A stretch of 64,000 nucleotides of DNA from Bombardia bombarda (Eukaryota; Ascomycota; Sordariomycetes; Sordariales; Lasiosphaeriaceae). A model generated the notes under the pieces. It ran no database searches and was not told the DNA's origin. It saw only the letters and a program-made list of their open reading frames with translations. The position numbers and the translations under genes are program-made. Shown one piece after another: positions 1-11,045 of the stretch (positions are counted from its first letter, which is position 1; each line of letters begins with the position of its first letter). The DNA lies in the NCBI GenBank assembly GCA_030512295.1, contig JAULSR010000003.1, forward strand, positions 248,001 to 312,000, in the 5' to 3' direction.

Positions 1-550
1 CCTCTTCATCTCTAGACAAGGGATTGGGAATACTGGCCAGCACACTCCGAGCAACTTCGCCCAGAGCCGACCTCAGCTCGTCGGCGTGTATCGTGATGCT
101 CTCCTTCTTCAAAAACAAGGAAATCTGGGCCGCTGCATCGGTGTCACCTCGACCCTGCTGGAATGGCGGAGGAGGAACTATCGCATTCCCGCAGCACTCG
201 TAATCTCGATAGACGATGAAAGAGACGTCCTTGTTCCTCTCCAGATAGACCTCTAAGTTGCGGATCCGCTGACTGACTCTCAAGTGGGCATTGTACGGAC
301 CGCTCTCCACCATCCAGGGTGCGTCAAGATAGAGTCCATCTTCACCCGTGTCCTGGCAGCTGACCCTATTGATGACGACGTGGACGGGGGGCCCTTTGTG
401 ATGCAGGCTCTGCTTCTTGAGTCGCTCGGCTTCTGCAAGCTTGGCGCTGGCTGCTTCAAGACCTTCGAATACCTGGTCGTCGGTTGACTCTGCGGGGATG
501 TCGAGAAATCGACACAGCTCACCGCGCCAGTCAACTATGGTCGTTTTCAT
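1..550 (-). CDS. N-terminal part of a large fungal protein, possibly an AAA-ATPase-type protein (partial)
   Basis: An uninterrupted reading frame runs on the minus strand from an ATG at 548-550 to the window edge, about 183 codons with no stop. It begins MKTTIVDWRGELCRFLDI, then has a Lys/Glu-rich helical stretch, a segment reading RIRNLEVYLERNKDVSFIVY around residues 95-115, and a proline run. The pattern 'residue-rich helix, then hydrophobic VSFIVYRDYEC' resembles the N-terminal region of large fungal proteins that end in an AAA ATPase domain. That is an impression from memory. The ATPase domain itself would lie outside the window and is not seen. The frame is real by length and codon use; the family call is weak. 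Confidence 0.55.
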   Translation of the reverse strand, partial: MKTTIVDWRGELCRFLDIPAESTDDQVFEGLEAASAKLAEAERLKKQSLHHKGPPVHVVINRVSCQDTGEDGLYLDAPWMVESGPYNAHLRVSQRIRNLEVYLERNKDVSFIVYRDYECCGNAIVPPPPFQQGRGDTDAAAQISLFLKKESITIHADELRSALGEVARSVLASIPNPLSRDEE

Positions 551-2221
551 GGGCTGGTGTCGCGGCGCCATGTCGCGGTTTTATTAAGGTTGATTTGCCT
601 TAGATCAGGCTCTGACAACTTTAGTGGTTTGGGCAACCCCAGCCTACCTATGTCGCGACGCAGAGGCAACCGTGCAGCTGGCCAAGGGCACAGCCGCTCA
701 GCCCTCATTTGTTGCGTTGGTCATTGGCGCCCCAATCTCATCGTCATTGTTCCCTAACCCTGGGCGCTTACCGCTAACACTCTTCATGAGGTTATGATAA
801 GAAGCTTTTCATGACTGATATATTATGAAAGATCAAACTTAATAAATACTATACTGACATGGTAAGTCGCCGGAGACAACCGGCTCATTTCTCTCTCTCC
901 GATATCGACAAGACGGCGTCGTCTCTGCCAGTTCTCCTACTCTTCAAGACACTCTTAGTTTAGGCCTATATGTCACGAAACGAGTCAACATGATGATATA
1001 AGAATCATGATAAGGTACCTAGAATAAACTTAGAGACGTGTGAGTGGCCTAGGGTTTATATTATAGCCACAGAGGTACATCGCAACGCGTTCTACAATTC
1101 ACCAGTCTTAACAAGGGTTCAAAGGCCGACGGCAAATGTCACATAGAGTACCATGACTACAATCTAATCTACCCAGTAATTTTTTAATTACAAAAACTCG
1201 TAGCATTGGAGGAAGAAAGTTAATGCCAGTCGTTAATAAGGTACTTGTGGATAGTGGCAAGCTTTATTTAACGATGTGCCATCGCCAGTGGAGACGATGC
1301 TAACGCGCATGCAACTCAACTCGACAAGACAGTCTAAATATATCGAAAATATCGTCGGTAAACGTCGCTTAATATCTGAACTCGTTACCCACAAGAGCGA
1401 AGGGCCTGTCTAATATCTACCAAGTCACTGATTGTCCCATGCCCTCGATCGTCTTCATTCCATAACCCCCGGATGGGCCCGAGCAGATAGTATCAGCAAG
1501 GGGTTTGTGAAGAGATCGGAACCTTTGGGTAACTCTCTACCCAGGTAGATATTCAGTCTAGCGTCCCCAAACCCACTAGCCAAGCCTCCATATCTATTCA
1601 CAGCTCAGGGTCCCCTCGAAACTGTTTTAGATCCTTAAGGGTGGATAGTTGCTGTGTTATCGCGTAAAAAGGCCAATACCAGACCAATAACAGCGGCGGC
1701 CTCCACTCAGAGCATGTGTTGGTTAGTCCCCAGCTTGTAAAAGAAATACTATTTATTTTGCTCTTGTTTGTGTAGTAGCCATCGGCTGTACTCATATCAT
1801 CAGAAGAAATGAAGGCATGAAGGCATGAACAGGGTGAGCTTCTTCAAGACACAAAAAAAAGTAGTGATATCAGTTCCATCTTCAATGTTGCCATGCCTAG
1901 ATCTACTTAAGCGAGAGCCTGCAATCCTCAGCCAACCACAGCGCCATTCCGACTAATTTTGTGGTCAACCATGGCAGCTAAAGCAATAAACCAAACGTTT
2001 TTTCTTCTCGGGTCCGGGAATGAAACGTGAATTCGACACTTGCTCGTCATGGTCATCGATGCCAGGAGGATGCGATGGAAGGCTGCCGCCGAAACGCCAG
2101 TCGCTAGCACCCGGGGCGCGCAAGGAGAGCGCAAAAATGCCAATTTCATTGAGCGAAGAAAAATAATTCGAGTTCGACATGGCTGTCCAGAGCCCTAGCT
2201 TTGGTGACACATCGAATTCTG
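551..2221. other. Gene-poor interval
   Basis: There is no convincing coding exon. The stretch 760-1420 is AT-rich with many stops in all frames. A short direct repeat of GAAGGCAT lies near 1811-1826 and an A-run near 1852-1859. It may hold decayed repeat DNA, but I could not identify a family. Confidence 0.5.
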
Positions 2222-2812
2222 CTATAACGCCTCGCCCGCAGCTAGCACCAAGTTAGCGTGAAGCGTGGATAGCATCAGGGGGTTCTGAGTCAAACACTTC
2301 TTCCCGCTCTGCCTAAACAAGCTCATCTTGTACACTGTCGCCACCGCCATCAGGTCAATCTCCACCACAAACGGATCGCTATGAAACTTGAACGCCGCCC
2401 ACGGCTCCGCGTGGTTGCGCTTGCTGATGTTGTTGAGGCGCTCGCCGTTCTTGTCCGCATGTCTCACGAACCAAACAGAAAGCGGCAGGCAGGATATCAA
2501 CAGGTGAGGGGGAAAAGAGGGGGAAAACACACAAACAAGAAAATTTAATAGCCTAGTAATGCGCGCTTGGACAGTATCCGGTGAATGACCCGGGTTAGGA
2601 AAACAAATGGCATGGCCAACACGCGTCACCCGCCCGCCACATTCATCATCTGGGTTCGCTTCCAGAAAAAGGAGAAAAAGAGATGCGGGAGAAGACATGT
2701 TTGTACCGCGTGCATGCAGAACCTCGGTTTGGCGTCTTTTGGTCAACTGCGACACTGAAGCTGACATGGATTGGCGGAGTATGGTTGACCGGCCATGCCC
2801 ATCATTTCCCAA
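2222..2812 (-). CDS. Doubtful hypothetical ORF
   Basis: A minus-strand open frame of about 196 codons. The last 80 residues (from about FVRHADKNGERLNN to LVLAAGEAL) look more protein-like than the first part, which is low in sense and crosses a C/T-rich stretch. It may be the last exon of a small gene, a decayed fragment or chance. I recognise no domain. The neighbouring DNA has no partner gene. Confidence 0.15.
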   Translation of the reverse strand: MGNDGHGRSTILRQSMSASVSQLTKRRQTEVLHARGTNMSSPASLFLLFLEANPDDECGGRVTRVGHAICFPNPGHSPDTVQARITRLLNFLVCVFSPSFPPHLLISCLPLSVWFVRHADKNGERLNNISKRNHAEPWAAFKFHSDPFVVEIDLMAVATVYKMSLFRQSGKKCLTQNPLMLSTLHANLVLAAGEAL

Positions 2813-3711
2813 TTCTCTTCAAAAACAGGAACCTCCTGGGCTAGGGCGCATTGATATGGTGTAGGCGTCCAATGCGGGGAATACAATCACAGATCAATCT
2901 GGGCTTTCCCCAAAGTGTCTCCGATTGCGATGAGAACCCTTGGAGTCCAGGTAGCGATAGGGCTTGGCTAGGTTTGGACGTTGCTGGGTGGAAAATGGGG
3001 AGAGAAAAGGAAAACTTGTGAGCTGGAAAAGTGCCGTGGCTCCATTAGGAGCCCGAAGCTGCTCAACTGTCTCTGCACTACAAAGCTGGGCTGGTTTATC
3101 ATGAAGGATAGGCTGCGATGGAAAATCGGAGGAAGGGCTTCCATTCCGACTTGTCTACCAGACAAATGGAGCCCAGACGCCGGGCTCCTCTAGCACACTC
3201 GGCCACCGTTCGCGCTACCGCTGCACTGTTGCACCTCTGCGACCAACCCGGTGTGACCCACCATCTCGAGAGCAACCAAAGGTATTAGCGGCCGGTGTTC
3301 AGCTCGCTGGTTGGCGCAACAGTCTTTCGTCTGAGCGTGCAGGGCGCCGTCGAGCTAGGAAACCCCGGGGAAGGATCTTGAGCAGCAAGCCGCAAGAGGA
3401 TCCAGGAGTCGGGCTGTTACTCATACAATCCAGAGGCCGCAACGGCCAAGCCGCTCTCCGTCTTGTGTGCCTCGAGTTTTGTTGTTGTGTTCATCGCCGA
3501 GCCTAACACCCTCCGTCCACTCATTTTCTGGCCGCCTTGACCAACCGAATATCGACGAGGTCCGTGTGGCAGCAGTGCTGTGCTGGTCGACAGCCGATAC
3601 CGATTTTGTATCTCAATGCCGCCTCGACCATAAATCATCAACATCATAGGCCACCGGACCGTCACGCCTCTCGGCAGAGCCGCCATTTGCCTTTGATCGT
3701 TCTCTATCAAG
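2813..3711. other. Intergenic, upstream of the PTH11-like gene
   Basis: No supported gene. Several short ORFs overlap on both strands, none with a recognisable domain. The last few hundred bases are the likely promoter and 5' UTR of the gene starting at 3712. Nothing else was seen. Confidence 0.5.
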
Positions 3712-5130
3712 ATGTCAACAACCATGCTGGACCCGTCGGCCTACGATTCACGAGCGGGCGTGCCCATCGCTGTGGTGACAGTTTGCCTCGCGGTTGCCAC
3801 CGTCTGTGTCGCCATGCGTGTCTACTCTCGAGCTGTGTTGATCCATCAGTTCGGCATGGACGACTGGGCTGCCGTTATAGCTCTGCTCTTGGCGATTGGC
3901 TCAGGGAGTATGGTCGCGTCAAGTATGTTCTCATCCAGTCTCGCCTGCCGTGTTCATGCGCCGTTGCTGACTGTCTTGCCAGATACCATATATGGTGCCG
4001 GTCATCACATAGCTGTAGTAGACCAGACACTACTCTGGAAATACTTTAGGGTATGATATTCCATACCGGTGGCCATCCAGGGTCAAAGTTCACAAGCTGA
4101 CCATCTCAGACGTTCTACATCTCGATCGTGCTTTACAACGGCTCGTTGACGGCAACCAAGATCGCCTTTCTTCTGCAGTATTACCGAGTGCTGACCACAA
4201 AGAAGATGCAAAACATCATCCTTATTGCATTGGCCTTCATCTCCTTGTGGTCGATATCGCAGCTGCTTGTTGTCATCTTTACCTGCACTCCTATCGAGAA
4301 GTTCTGGCTTGGCGACGCTATGGAGGGGACGTGTGTTCCCAACCTGCCGTTCTGGTACATCAACGCAGCTGGAAACATCATAACGGACGTCGTCATCTTC
4401 GTCGTGCCCCTGCCGGCGCTAGGTAGTCTGAATCTGCGCAAGACGCAGAAGCTGCTGTTGATAGCCATCTTCAGCCTTGGCTTCTTTGTCAGTGTTCCCT
4501 TTCGCCCCCCCTGGTCAGGCCCGTTTTGACCGCATGTGTACTGACAGCCAAACACAGACATGCGCCATCTCCATCATCCGTGTACAATACCTCCACCTCA
4601 GTGACGATGTCACATGGGATAACGTAGCGTCATCCTGCTGGTCTGTCGGCGAGATCTGCTCGGGCATAACATGTGCATGCCTACCGACTCTCCGGCCACT
4701 TCTGTCCAAGTGCGTGCCGTCGATGCGATCGCCGAGCGGGAATGGCAGCAGCGGGAGAGGCTACCACCAAAAGTCGTCCGGACGTGACGGCACCAGCGAG
4801 AGAAGTCGGGCCAAGACTACCGATTCCATGTCGGGCAGCAGCAGGGCCATCATCTACCCCGAAGATCTCGAGCTCCAGGCAACCGACAGCGAGGAGCGCC
4901 CAAACCAGGACAGGCTTGTCGGGCTGAAGGATACGCTGGGTTCTGGGAGTCAGTACAATGGGGCAAGGGACAAGCTCGGATTGAGACCAACTGTGCGGAC
5001 AGAGGTTTCGCTGGGGTCGCCTCACCTGGGGCCCGACTGGTCCAGCCAGCTGCCCACAGAGGGGCACATGAAGATATCCGTCAAGCATGACTTTACCATG
5101 ACCAAGGAGTACAAAGACTCAAATCGTTAG
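3712..5130 (+). CDS. PTH11-like integral membrane protein (fungal rhodopsin domain)
   Basis: Model: exons 3712-3922, 3983-4050, 4110-4487 and 4558-5130, giving 409 aa. The product has an N-terminal short outside segment followed by about seven hydrophobic helices. The segments TVCLAVATVCVAMRVYSR, YNGSLTATKIAFLLQYYRV, WYINAAGNIITDVVIFVVPL and TCAISIIRVQYL give the order usual for the fungal rhodopsin-domain (PTH11-related) family. After the last helix comes a Ser/Gly-rich cytosolic tail of about 150 residues. Family members are putative G-protein-coupled receptors or membrane sensors; most have no known ligand. The third intron uses a GTCAGT donor. The frame is kept across all three introns, which supports the model. 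Confidence 0.9.
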
Positions 5131-5565
5131 AAGTTTGTGTTGAAAAAAGAAACCAAGGCTCATTTGTTAACTTCGTTGCATCTTTGGTGCGACTGGAGTG
5201 GAGTGCCATCCATGGATGTTGTTTAGGTGTGCGATGGATTTTAAAGTTCGTTGGGTAGCGAGCCGCTGAAGACCTGCTGCCACACCCTGACACTCGCTGT
5301 GGTGTGCAGCAGCGGTGTGCAGTGCGGGTAGGTAGGTAGGTAGGTAGGTAGGTAGGTAGGTAGGCGTCTGTGTGGCACGGCACGGGCGGGAAGCCGCAGC
5401 CCTGGATGTGGCCTACCATCCCATTTTTTCAACGCTCCATAATTTGGTCGCAATTCATTGGATGAACGCGCCATCCCATTTTGTTGAAACCCACAACATT
5501 GAGCCTCAATATTAATCTTTCTCCGTCAAGCAAAACTCAACCAACAATGGCGACGCACATCATCT
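5131..5565. other. Intergenic between receptor gene and tRNA-Lys
   Basis: Holds the 3' UTR of the upstream gene, a TAGG tetranucleotide array at 5327-5364 and the 5' flank of the tRNA gene. No coding signal. Confidence 0.6.
5327..5364. repeat. TAGG tetranucleotide microsatellite
   Basis: About nine uninterrupted copies of TAGG. The same TAGGTA/TACCTA word is scattered through most intergenic DNA in this window. Confidence 0.95.
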
Positions 5566-5675
5566 GCCCGGCTAGCTCAATCGGTAGAGCGTGAGACTCT
5601 TAATAACGATCAAGAGTCATCTTCTTCGGAACCAGGACCATCTCAAGGTTGTGGGTTCGACCCCCACGTCGGGCT
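5566..5675 (+). tRNA. tRNA-Lys(CTT) with intron
   Basis: Removing a 37-nt intron (5603-5639) leaves a 73-nt cloverleaf. The acceptor stem is GCCCGGC with GTCGGGC and the D arm is GCTCAATCGGTAGAGC. The anticodon loop is CTCTTAA with CTT at 5599-5601, and the T arm is GTGGGTTCGACCCCCAC. The intron sits after position 37, the canonical site. Its AAGAGTC can pair with GACTCTT of the anticodon arm, as in a bulge-helix-bulge. Confidence 0.96.
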
Positions 5676-5698
5676 CAATTCCCGGCACTGCCTCCATC

Positions 5699-5703
5699 TT
5701 TTT
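5699..5703 (+). terminator. RNA polymerase III T-run
   Basis: Five T residues about 24 nt after the tRNA-Lys 3' end, followed by further T-rich DNA. Confidence 0.7.
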
Positions 5704-5997
5704 GTCTTTTTCTTCTTTCTTTTTGGGTTCATGTGTATGCTTTCTTCGTCGGCGACTTCGTCACGAATACAAATTTCCATCTTTGCTCTTTGACCCAAAA
5801 CCCCTATCTTCACATTCTTCTATATCACCGAACTACCACTCGTCCCCTCCTATCAAACTCGAAGCAGGTTAAGGAGCACGTACCCTTGTGATTGACTGGG
5901 TCCGTTATTCTCGTTTGCAAAACTTAAATGTTCGATTTTCATTTAGTCGATCATTCCCAGCCCCGTCTCCACTGTTTACTTGGGATATCATCCATAA

Positions 5998-7296
5998 TCA
6001 AGCAGCCGGTGTTGGAGTCTCGTTCAGAGAAGCCGCTATCTCTCCTGCTGCCGCCCTTTCCGCCTTAAGTCTCTTCTCCCGTTCGGATCGGCTCTCACTG
6101 GCCGTATCAAAGTACGCTACATTCATACAAGTTAGCTTCCGTCTCAGTATAGATCGGGGAACAAGACACCAACTCACGTTTCTCGCCAAACACCGTTGTT
6201 CGAATGCCCCTGCGGGGAGCGTCGTATGTACCGGGGATCACACGATGATTCGTGCATCTTGTTTCGTCGCATATCAGTAATCACTTCTAGGGAGACGAGG
6301 AAGGGAGCAAAGATGCCCGCATACCGGTTATCCCACATGGCGACACTTCCCACAGCCCACTTCCACCGGACAGCGTGGTCGTCGGCAGAGTGAATGTGGT
6401 AAGCAAAAAAGTCTAACAGCTTATCCGATTCGACCCTCTTCAGCTCGGCAAAGGCTGTGACAAAGCCCGGGTTCACGTTGAGCGCCTTGAGCCCCGTCAC
6501 GGGGTGCGTTCGAACCGCGGGATGATGAGAATCGATGGGCGGCCTGTTGGGCCCTACTCCCCAGAGGTCCAGGATACTGTCATACTGCAGTCGAGAGGTG
6601 TGCACGGCGTGCAGACCGTCAACAAATCTCCTGCGGGTAGTTAGACCGAGTTTGAAAACTTGATCAACTTCTTGTAGTTTGCACTTACTTCATAGCATCG
6701 CTCAGGGCATCATAGAGACCATAGGTTGACACCCAGGCCGTATCGCCGCCGACCTCGGGGTGCTCCTCCATTCGCAACAACGAATAAGACGGCGGGTTGA
6801 TTTCGAACGAGGTGTCGGCGTGGAAGTCGCCCGACGGCCAGGGCGTGTACTTGAGAATCTCGCGGTGGTCTTCCCGGCTGCCGCGGATAACAACATGGCG
6901 GGAGTCTTTCTGGGACGGGTGCCGGTCCAAAGTTCCGTAGTGCTCAAAAAGCTTGACTTGGCCGTCGGTTGTGAGGTCTTGGTCGCGGAAGAAGACGACT
7001 CCACGCTCGGTGACGAGAAGTGCGAGCTCGTCCAACTGCTGTGGGTCGAGCTGCGAGAGCTGCACGTTCTCCAGCACGGTGCCGACGGACTCGGTCAGGT
7101 CTACCCGTTTTGCGATGGAAAACAGGGCTTTCTTCTCCGGATCGGCAAAGAGCGCGCGGTCCTTCTCGGGGACAATCTCCTCGCGGAGAGGCTCCGGTGG
7201 AACGTGGTTGCTGATCTTAGGGTTGAAATGTGGGTGGAGGGCGATGGCGAACCCTGAATCGGGCGAGACGTGTTTCCGAGATTCGAGGTGAGCCAT
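5998..7296 (-). CDS. TauD/TfdA-type 2-oxoglutarate, Fe(II)-dependent dioxygenase
   Basis: Minus-strand exons 7296-6689, 6630-6325, 6257-6178 and 6116-5998 give 370 aa. The iron-binding HxD is in FHADTSFE (His159, Asp161). The distal His is in CTNHRVIPG (about 309), and the 2-oxoglutarate-binding Arg in RRGIRTT follows about 15 residues later. The third and fourth exons only make sense if two short introns are removed. The joined sequence WDNRCTNHRV then matches the family pattern. The ATG at 7296 (MAHLESRK) is the first true ATG in frame. Fungal relatives hydroxylate sulfonates, taurine or herbicide-like acids; the substrate here is unknown. The C terminus is an Arg/Glu/Ala-rich helix typical of fungal members. 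Confidence 0.93.
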
Positions 7297-8425
7297 ACTT
7301 TCAATTTCCTGTCTCTTGAATATGTTGGGGTGGTAGTAGCTGGTGATCAAATCCAGGTCACTTTTCTGGACTGCAGCTGAGCTTTATCCAGGGTTTCTGG
7401 TGTTCTAATACTGATATTTCTTTGAGAACCAGCGTGGCTCAGTTGACCTTTCCCCTCAATCTAAGACGGGGACATATCCTTCAGACCTCCGATTATCCAA
7501 TCTGAGTAGAGATATGCCAGACACACATGTTGCATCATGCACCTCCAGTATGATAACATCGCGTTATCTGCCGATACGCTCCCGTCCGAGCCTGGTCTCA
7601 ATTCCAGTCGCACTGGCTACGGCTCTTTTCTCCGATACAAGGTCATGGTCAAGCTCGACACTGCTCCCCGCATCTGAACTTGGAATCTGAGAGGGGAGCT
7701 TTTCAGGTAGCGACAAGGAGCGAATGGTTCAATGACCTAAATCGGCCGACGCGTAGGAAAGACGACGGCTTCTGCTCGGGTTATTCGTTTCAAGCTCCTC
7801 TTTCCTTTGTCCAACAAGGGAGCTACCCCCGAATGGCTCAGGAACCGCGGCCTCGATACCTAGCTTGGAAAGCAGAATACCACCAGTTCGAAGCACAAAC
7901 AGCTATATCGAGGCTTTTATTGGCTGCTAATTAACATGTCGCAATTGCTGGTTTGGCTTGCATCACAATCTCCGCATACTTTAATCCATGATTCCAGGCG
8001 GTCTGGATGTGGCTGCGGGGGATGCTGAACTGCTAAGACTCTCCCAGGCATTGCAAATTCCCAAGTTCGATGGCGTGCCATGCCATCAAGACGTTAGTGG
8101 GCGCGAACCCTCCAGTCTTGGCCTCAACGTTCCATTTTAGCCCCAAAAATATCGTACAGAAAAACTGAACTGGGGTGCATGATTGCTAGTTAGGAGGATA
8201 TGGCAATAATGCATGGCAGTCATGGATGAGGCTAATGATGGATATTAGCATTCCCTCTCGAGTATCAAATAGGGCTTGCATATCCCGTATTTGTGTCGGA
8301 TGGACAGGTATCATACTACAAGGACTACACGCTTTCCTCTTGCCTTCTTCTATAATTTGCAACTTCAAGGTTGCACCGTGGTTTACGTCTGCTATTCGAC
8401 AGATACCGGCAGGCAGACGTTGAAA
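7297..8425. other. Divergent intergenic region between dioxygenase and permease genes
   Basis: About 1.1 kb separates the start codons of two divergently transcribed genes, so it may hold a shared promoter. I saw no coding exon and no site I can name with confidence. Confidence 0.5.
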
Positions 8426-10589
8426 ATGGCGGAGAAACAGGTCAACATTTTGACCGAGAGTCAAGCCAGCCACAGCGATGATGATAATCAAGATCTGATT
8501 TGGTTAGATGCAGAGGAGAAGGCGCTGGTTCGCAAGTATGCACAATCCGCCTCTTCGTTTATACCAAACAAAGGTTATCTTGAAAGTGAACTGACATCAT
8601 CACAGAATCGACCTGATCGTGATGTCGCTACTGATGCTCGGATTCTTCGCGCTTCAACTAGACAGAGGCAACATGTACGTTCAAATTCTTAAGAGTATTT
8701 TCTTGTTGATTGGCTTGAGACTAATCACTAATCATGATCAGTGGTAACGCGTTGACGGACTTCCTCCTCCGCGAGGTGGGAATCACGCAGTACCAATTCA
8801 ACACCGGCCAATTGCTGCTATCAGCTGGCATTGTTCTTCTTGAAGTCAGTTTGCAGCGTCAAAAAGGACAAAGGGCTATTGTCTTTGACTCACTTTCGGC
8901 CCAACATAGAGCTGACCACTTTACTGGCAGATACCAAGCAACTTGATCCTGTTCAAAATCGGCCCAGCGTTGTGGATAGGATCCCAGATCGTGACTTGGC
9001 AAGACATGAACCCGAACCCGACTCCGTGTCCCATAAGGAGTCATTCTGCAGAAATATTCTAACGCAGCTCCTCTAATAGGGGCCTTGTCGCTACACTTCA
9101 GGCCTTCATAAAGGGCAAGGGTGTTGGGCCATACCTAGCAACCAGACTTTTGCTTGGGTATGTCACATGTCCCTTTCCATCTGACCCTAACATCCCGACT
9201 CTGACACCTTTTATCGTTGTAACAGACTCTGTGAAGCCGGCTTCATTCCAGCCGGTCTCTATGCCATCACGAGATGGTACAAGCGAGATGAGACCACCAA
9301 GCGGTTCTCGTGGTTCTTCATTGGCAATATGTTTGCCGTGGCGTGTTCTGGACTTGTTGCGTATGGAATGTGAGTGTGCCTTTCCGATACCTGCAGAGTA
9401 TTTTTCCAGTACTTACTAACCAAACTCAAGATTGCATATGAGAGGTGTTTGTGATCTTTCGGGGTGGCAATGGCTATTTCTTGTGAGTATTACTAGTATT
9501 AAGTCACTTAAAATCATGAGGACGAATAAGTGCTGATATACAAATCTGCAATAGATTGAAGGCATGTTCACTGTAATCGTGGGATTTGCCTTCATCAGCC
9601 TCTTCCCCAAAGCTCCGGGGAACCCAGTTTCGGTGTTTGGATATCGGTATTTTAATGAGAGGGAGAGCCAAATCCTCCTCCGCCGCGTTCTCCTCGACGA
9701 CCCGTCAAAGGCACAGACGCAGCAGCATATCAGCGGTGCTGAGATCAAGGCTGCTGTGAGTTGTACTCTATATCCCATGGCCTCTTGACAATTTGAAGCT
9801 CAAAGTTTCAAGTTACTAATGTCAAATTGTAGGTAACAAACTGGAAGCTGATCCCTCACGTCATCCTCACGCTCTGCGCTCTTGCCCCTTCGTCGACGCT
9901 GTTCTCATATGCCCCAACGCTGGTGGTCTCATTTGGATACGACCGTCTCACATCTAATGCTATGGTTTCCATTGGCGCGTGGATCTTGCTTGCGACCAAT
10001 ATCTCATGGGGTATAGTCGCAGATCGATGGGGACGCCGGGGTCCGTTGGTGGCTTTTGGCTTGCTGCTTCTCTGGGGATTTACGGCATGTTTCAGTCACT
10101 GCGGAAATCTATCACGAATAGTCATACTGACGATTGTGTTCTGTTCAGCTTGGAAACCAGCTGCTCGTTGAGTCCAGCAATCCTAAACTTCGATTCGCGC
10201 TCCTCACACTGAGCATAGCTTTCGGCAGCAACTGGCGTAAGTGGCTCTTGACCCACCAATTTTCTTTCAAAACACATATGCATAGCCGATACTGATAAAA
10301 ACCGGATTGTCTCTTAGACCCTGTGAATGGTTCGTGGATGGCGCTCAACTGCAAATCAGCCGGTGAACGGTCCATCACTATGGCCATCTTCATCATGGCC
10401 GCCAACACGTCGGGGATCATAGGAAGCCAGCTGTTCCAGCCGACGGATGCGCCCCTTTACAAGAAGGGGTGGACAGTCATCCTAGCACTCGAGACTGTGG
10501 CACTGGTGATGGCAGTGGTTGCTATTTTGCAGTACTATGTGCTTAATCGTCGGCAATCTAGAAAGGGCGATGGCATGTACAAGCACTGA
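8426..10589 (+). CDS. MFS anion:cation symporter, Dal5-like allantoate/organic-anion permease
   Basis: Eleven exons: 8426-8535, 8606-8674, 8742-8844, 8931-8998, 9080-9157, 9226-9369, 9431-9482, 9555-9755, 9833-10084, 10149-10236 and 10318-10589. They give 478 aa. Hallmarks are DLIVMSLLMLGFFALQLDRG in helix 1, IPSNLILFKIGP, RLLLGLCEAGFIPAGLY, SWFFIGNM and the mid-loop WGIVADRWGRRGPL. This is the Dal5/Tna1-like family that imports small organic anions such as allantoate, nicotinate or pantothenate. Substrate is not predictable. Two introns (8999-9079 and 10085-10148) begin with GC, not GT. Frame and family sequence both demand these donors (TW/GLVATLQAF and WGFT/LGNQLL). Confidence 0.93.
8999..9079 (+). 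other. GC-AG intron
   Basis: The exon ends ACTTG and the intron starts GCAAGA and ends TAATAG. Splicing here restores the codon TGG and the family sequence TWGLVATLQ. No GT donor in the vicinity keeps the frame. Confidence 0.85.
10085..10148 (+). other. GC-AG intron
   Basis: Donor GCATGT and acceptor TTCAG join GGATTTACG to CTTGGAAAC (GFT/LGN). The only nearby GT, three bases downstream, gives a broken frame. Confidence 0.8.
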
Positions 10590-11045
10590 TTGGTTGTTTG
10601 GTTGTGTTTAAAGAGCATATGGATGTTCCTTCAATACCTAGGATAGTGATGGAAATAGAGAAAGGGAAGTGAATGTACTTTACTTGCGTCAATATTTTGC
10701 TTGACCGTTATTCCATAGTAGAGCACACGTCCTACCGGCGATGTTAAAAATGTCAGTTGTTAGTGCTGTTCTTGTAATACAAAGTGCTAGAATAATACTT
10801 ACATTTGATGACTTGAACGATATCCCCTCCCGGTCGTCCGTTTCGGCTGTCGCCCCTTCCCCAGCAGCAGCTTGCCCAGGACGGGGGGGCGGATCGGGAC
10901 CCACAGGTGGCCACATGCCAAACCATTCAACCCCTCTAACTTGTCAATTTCAACCCACGTCATTGTAGGCAGAGGTATCTAACCATTGCATGTATAGCGA
11001 CACTTCCAACTCAAGAAATTTTAGTAGCGAGATACGTTCGCCCTC
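10590..11045. other. Intergenic
   Basis: Holds the 3' UTR of the permease and the 5' region of the RraA-like gene. No gene is supported. A G-run lies near 10883. Confidence 0.5.

Noticed and set aside
1340..1600. Possible retroelement remnant in the gene-poor 5' region
   Set aside because: Short open stretches on the minus strand gave a faint impression of decayed retroelement sequence, but no reverse transcriptase, integrase or RNase H motif could be read. It stays unassigned.
5591..5872. ORFs that cross the tRNA-Lys gene
   Set aside because: They read through a well-formed tRNA and its terminator.
7297..7350. N-terminal extension MITSYYHPNIF of the dioxygenase
   Set aside because: The first codon of that extension is TTG, not ATG. 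The first true ATG is at 7296.
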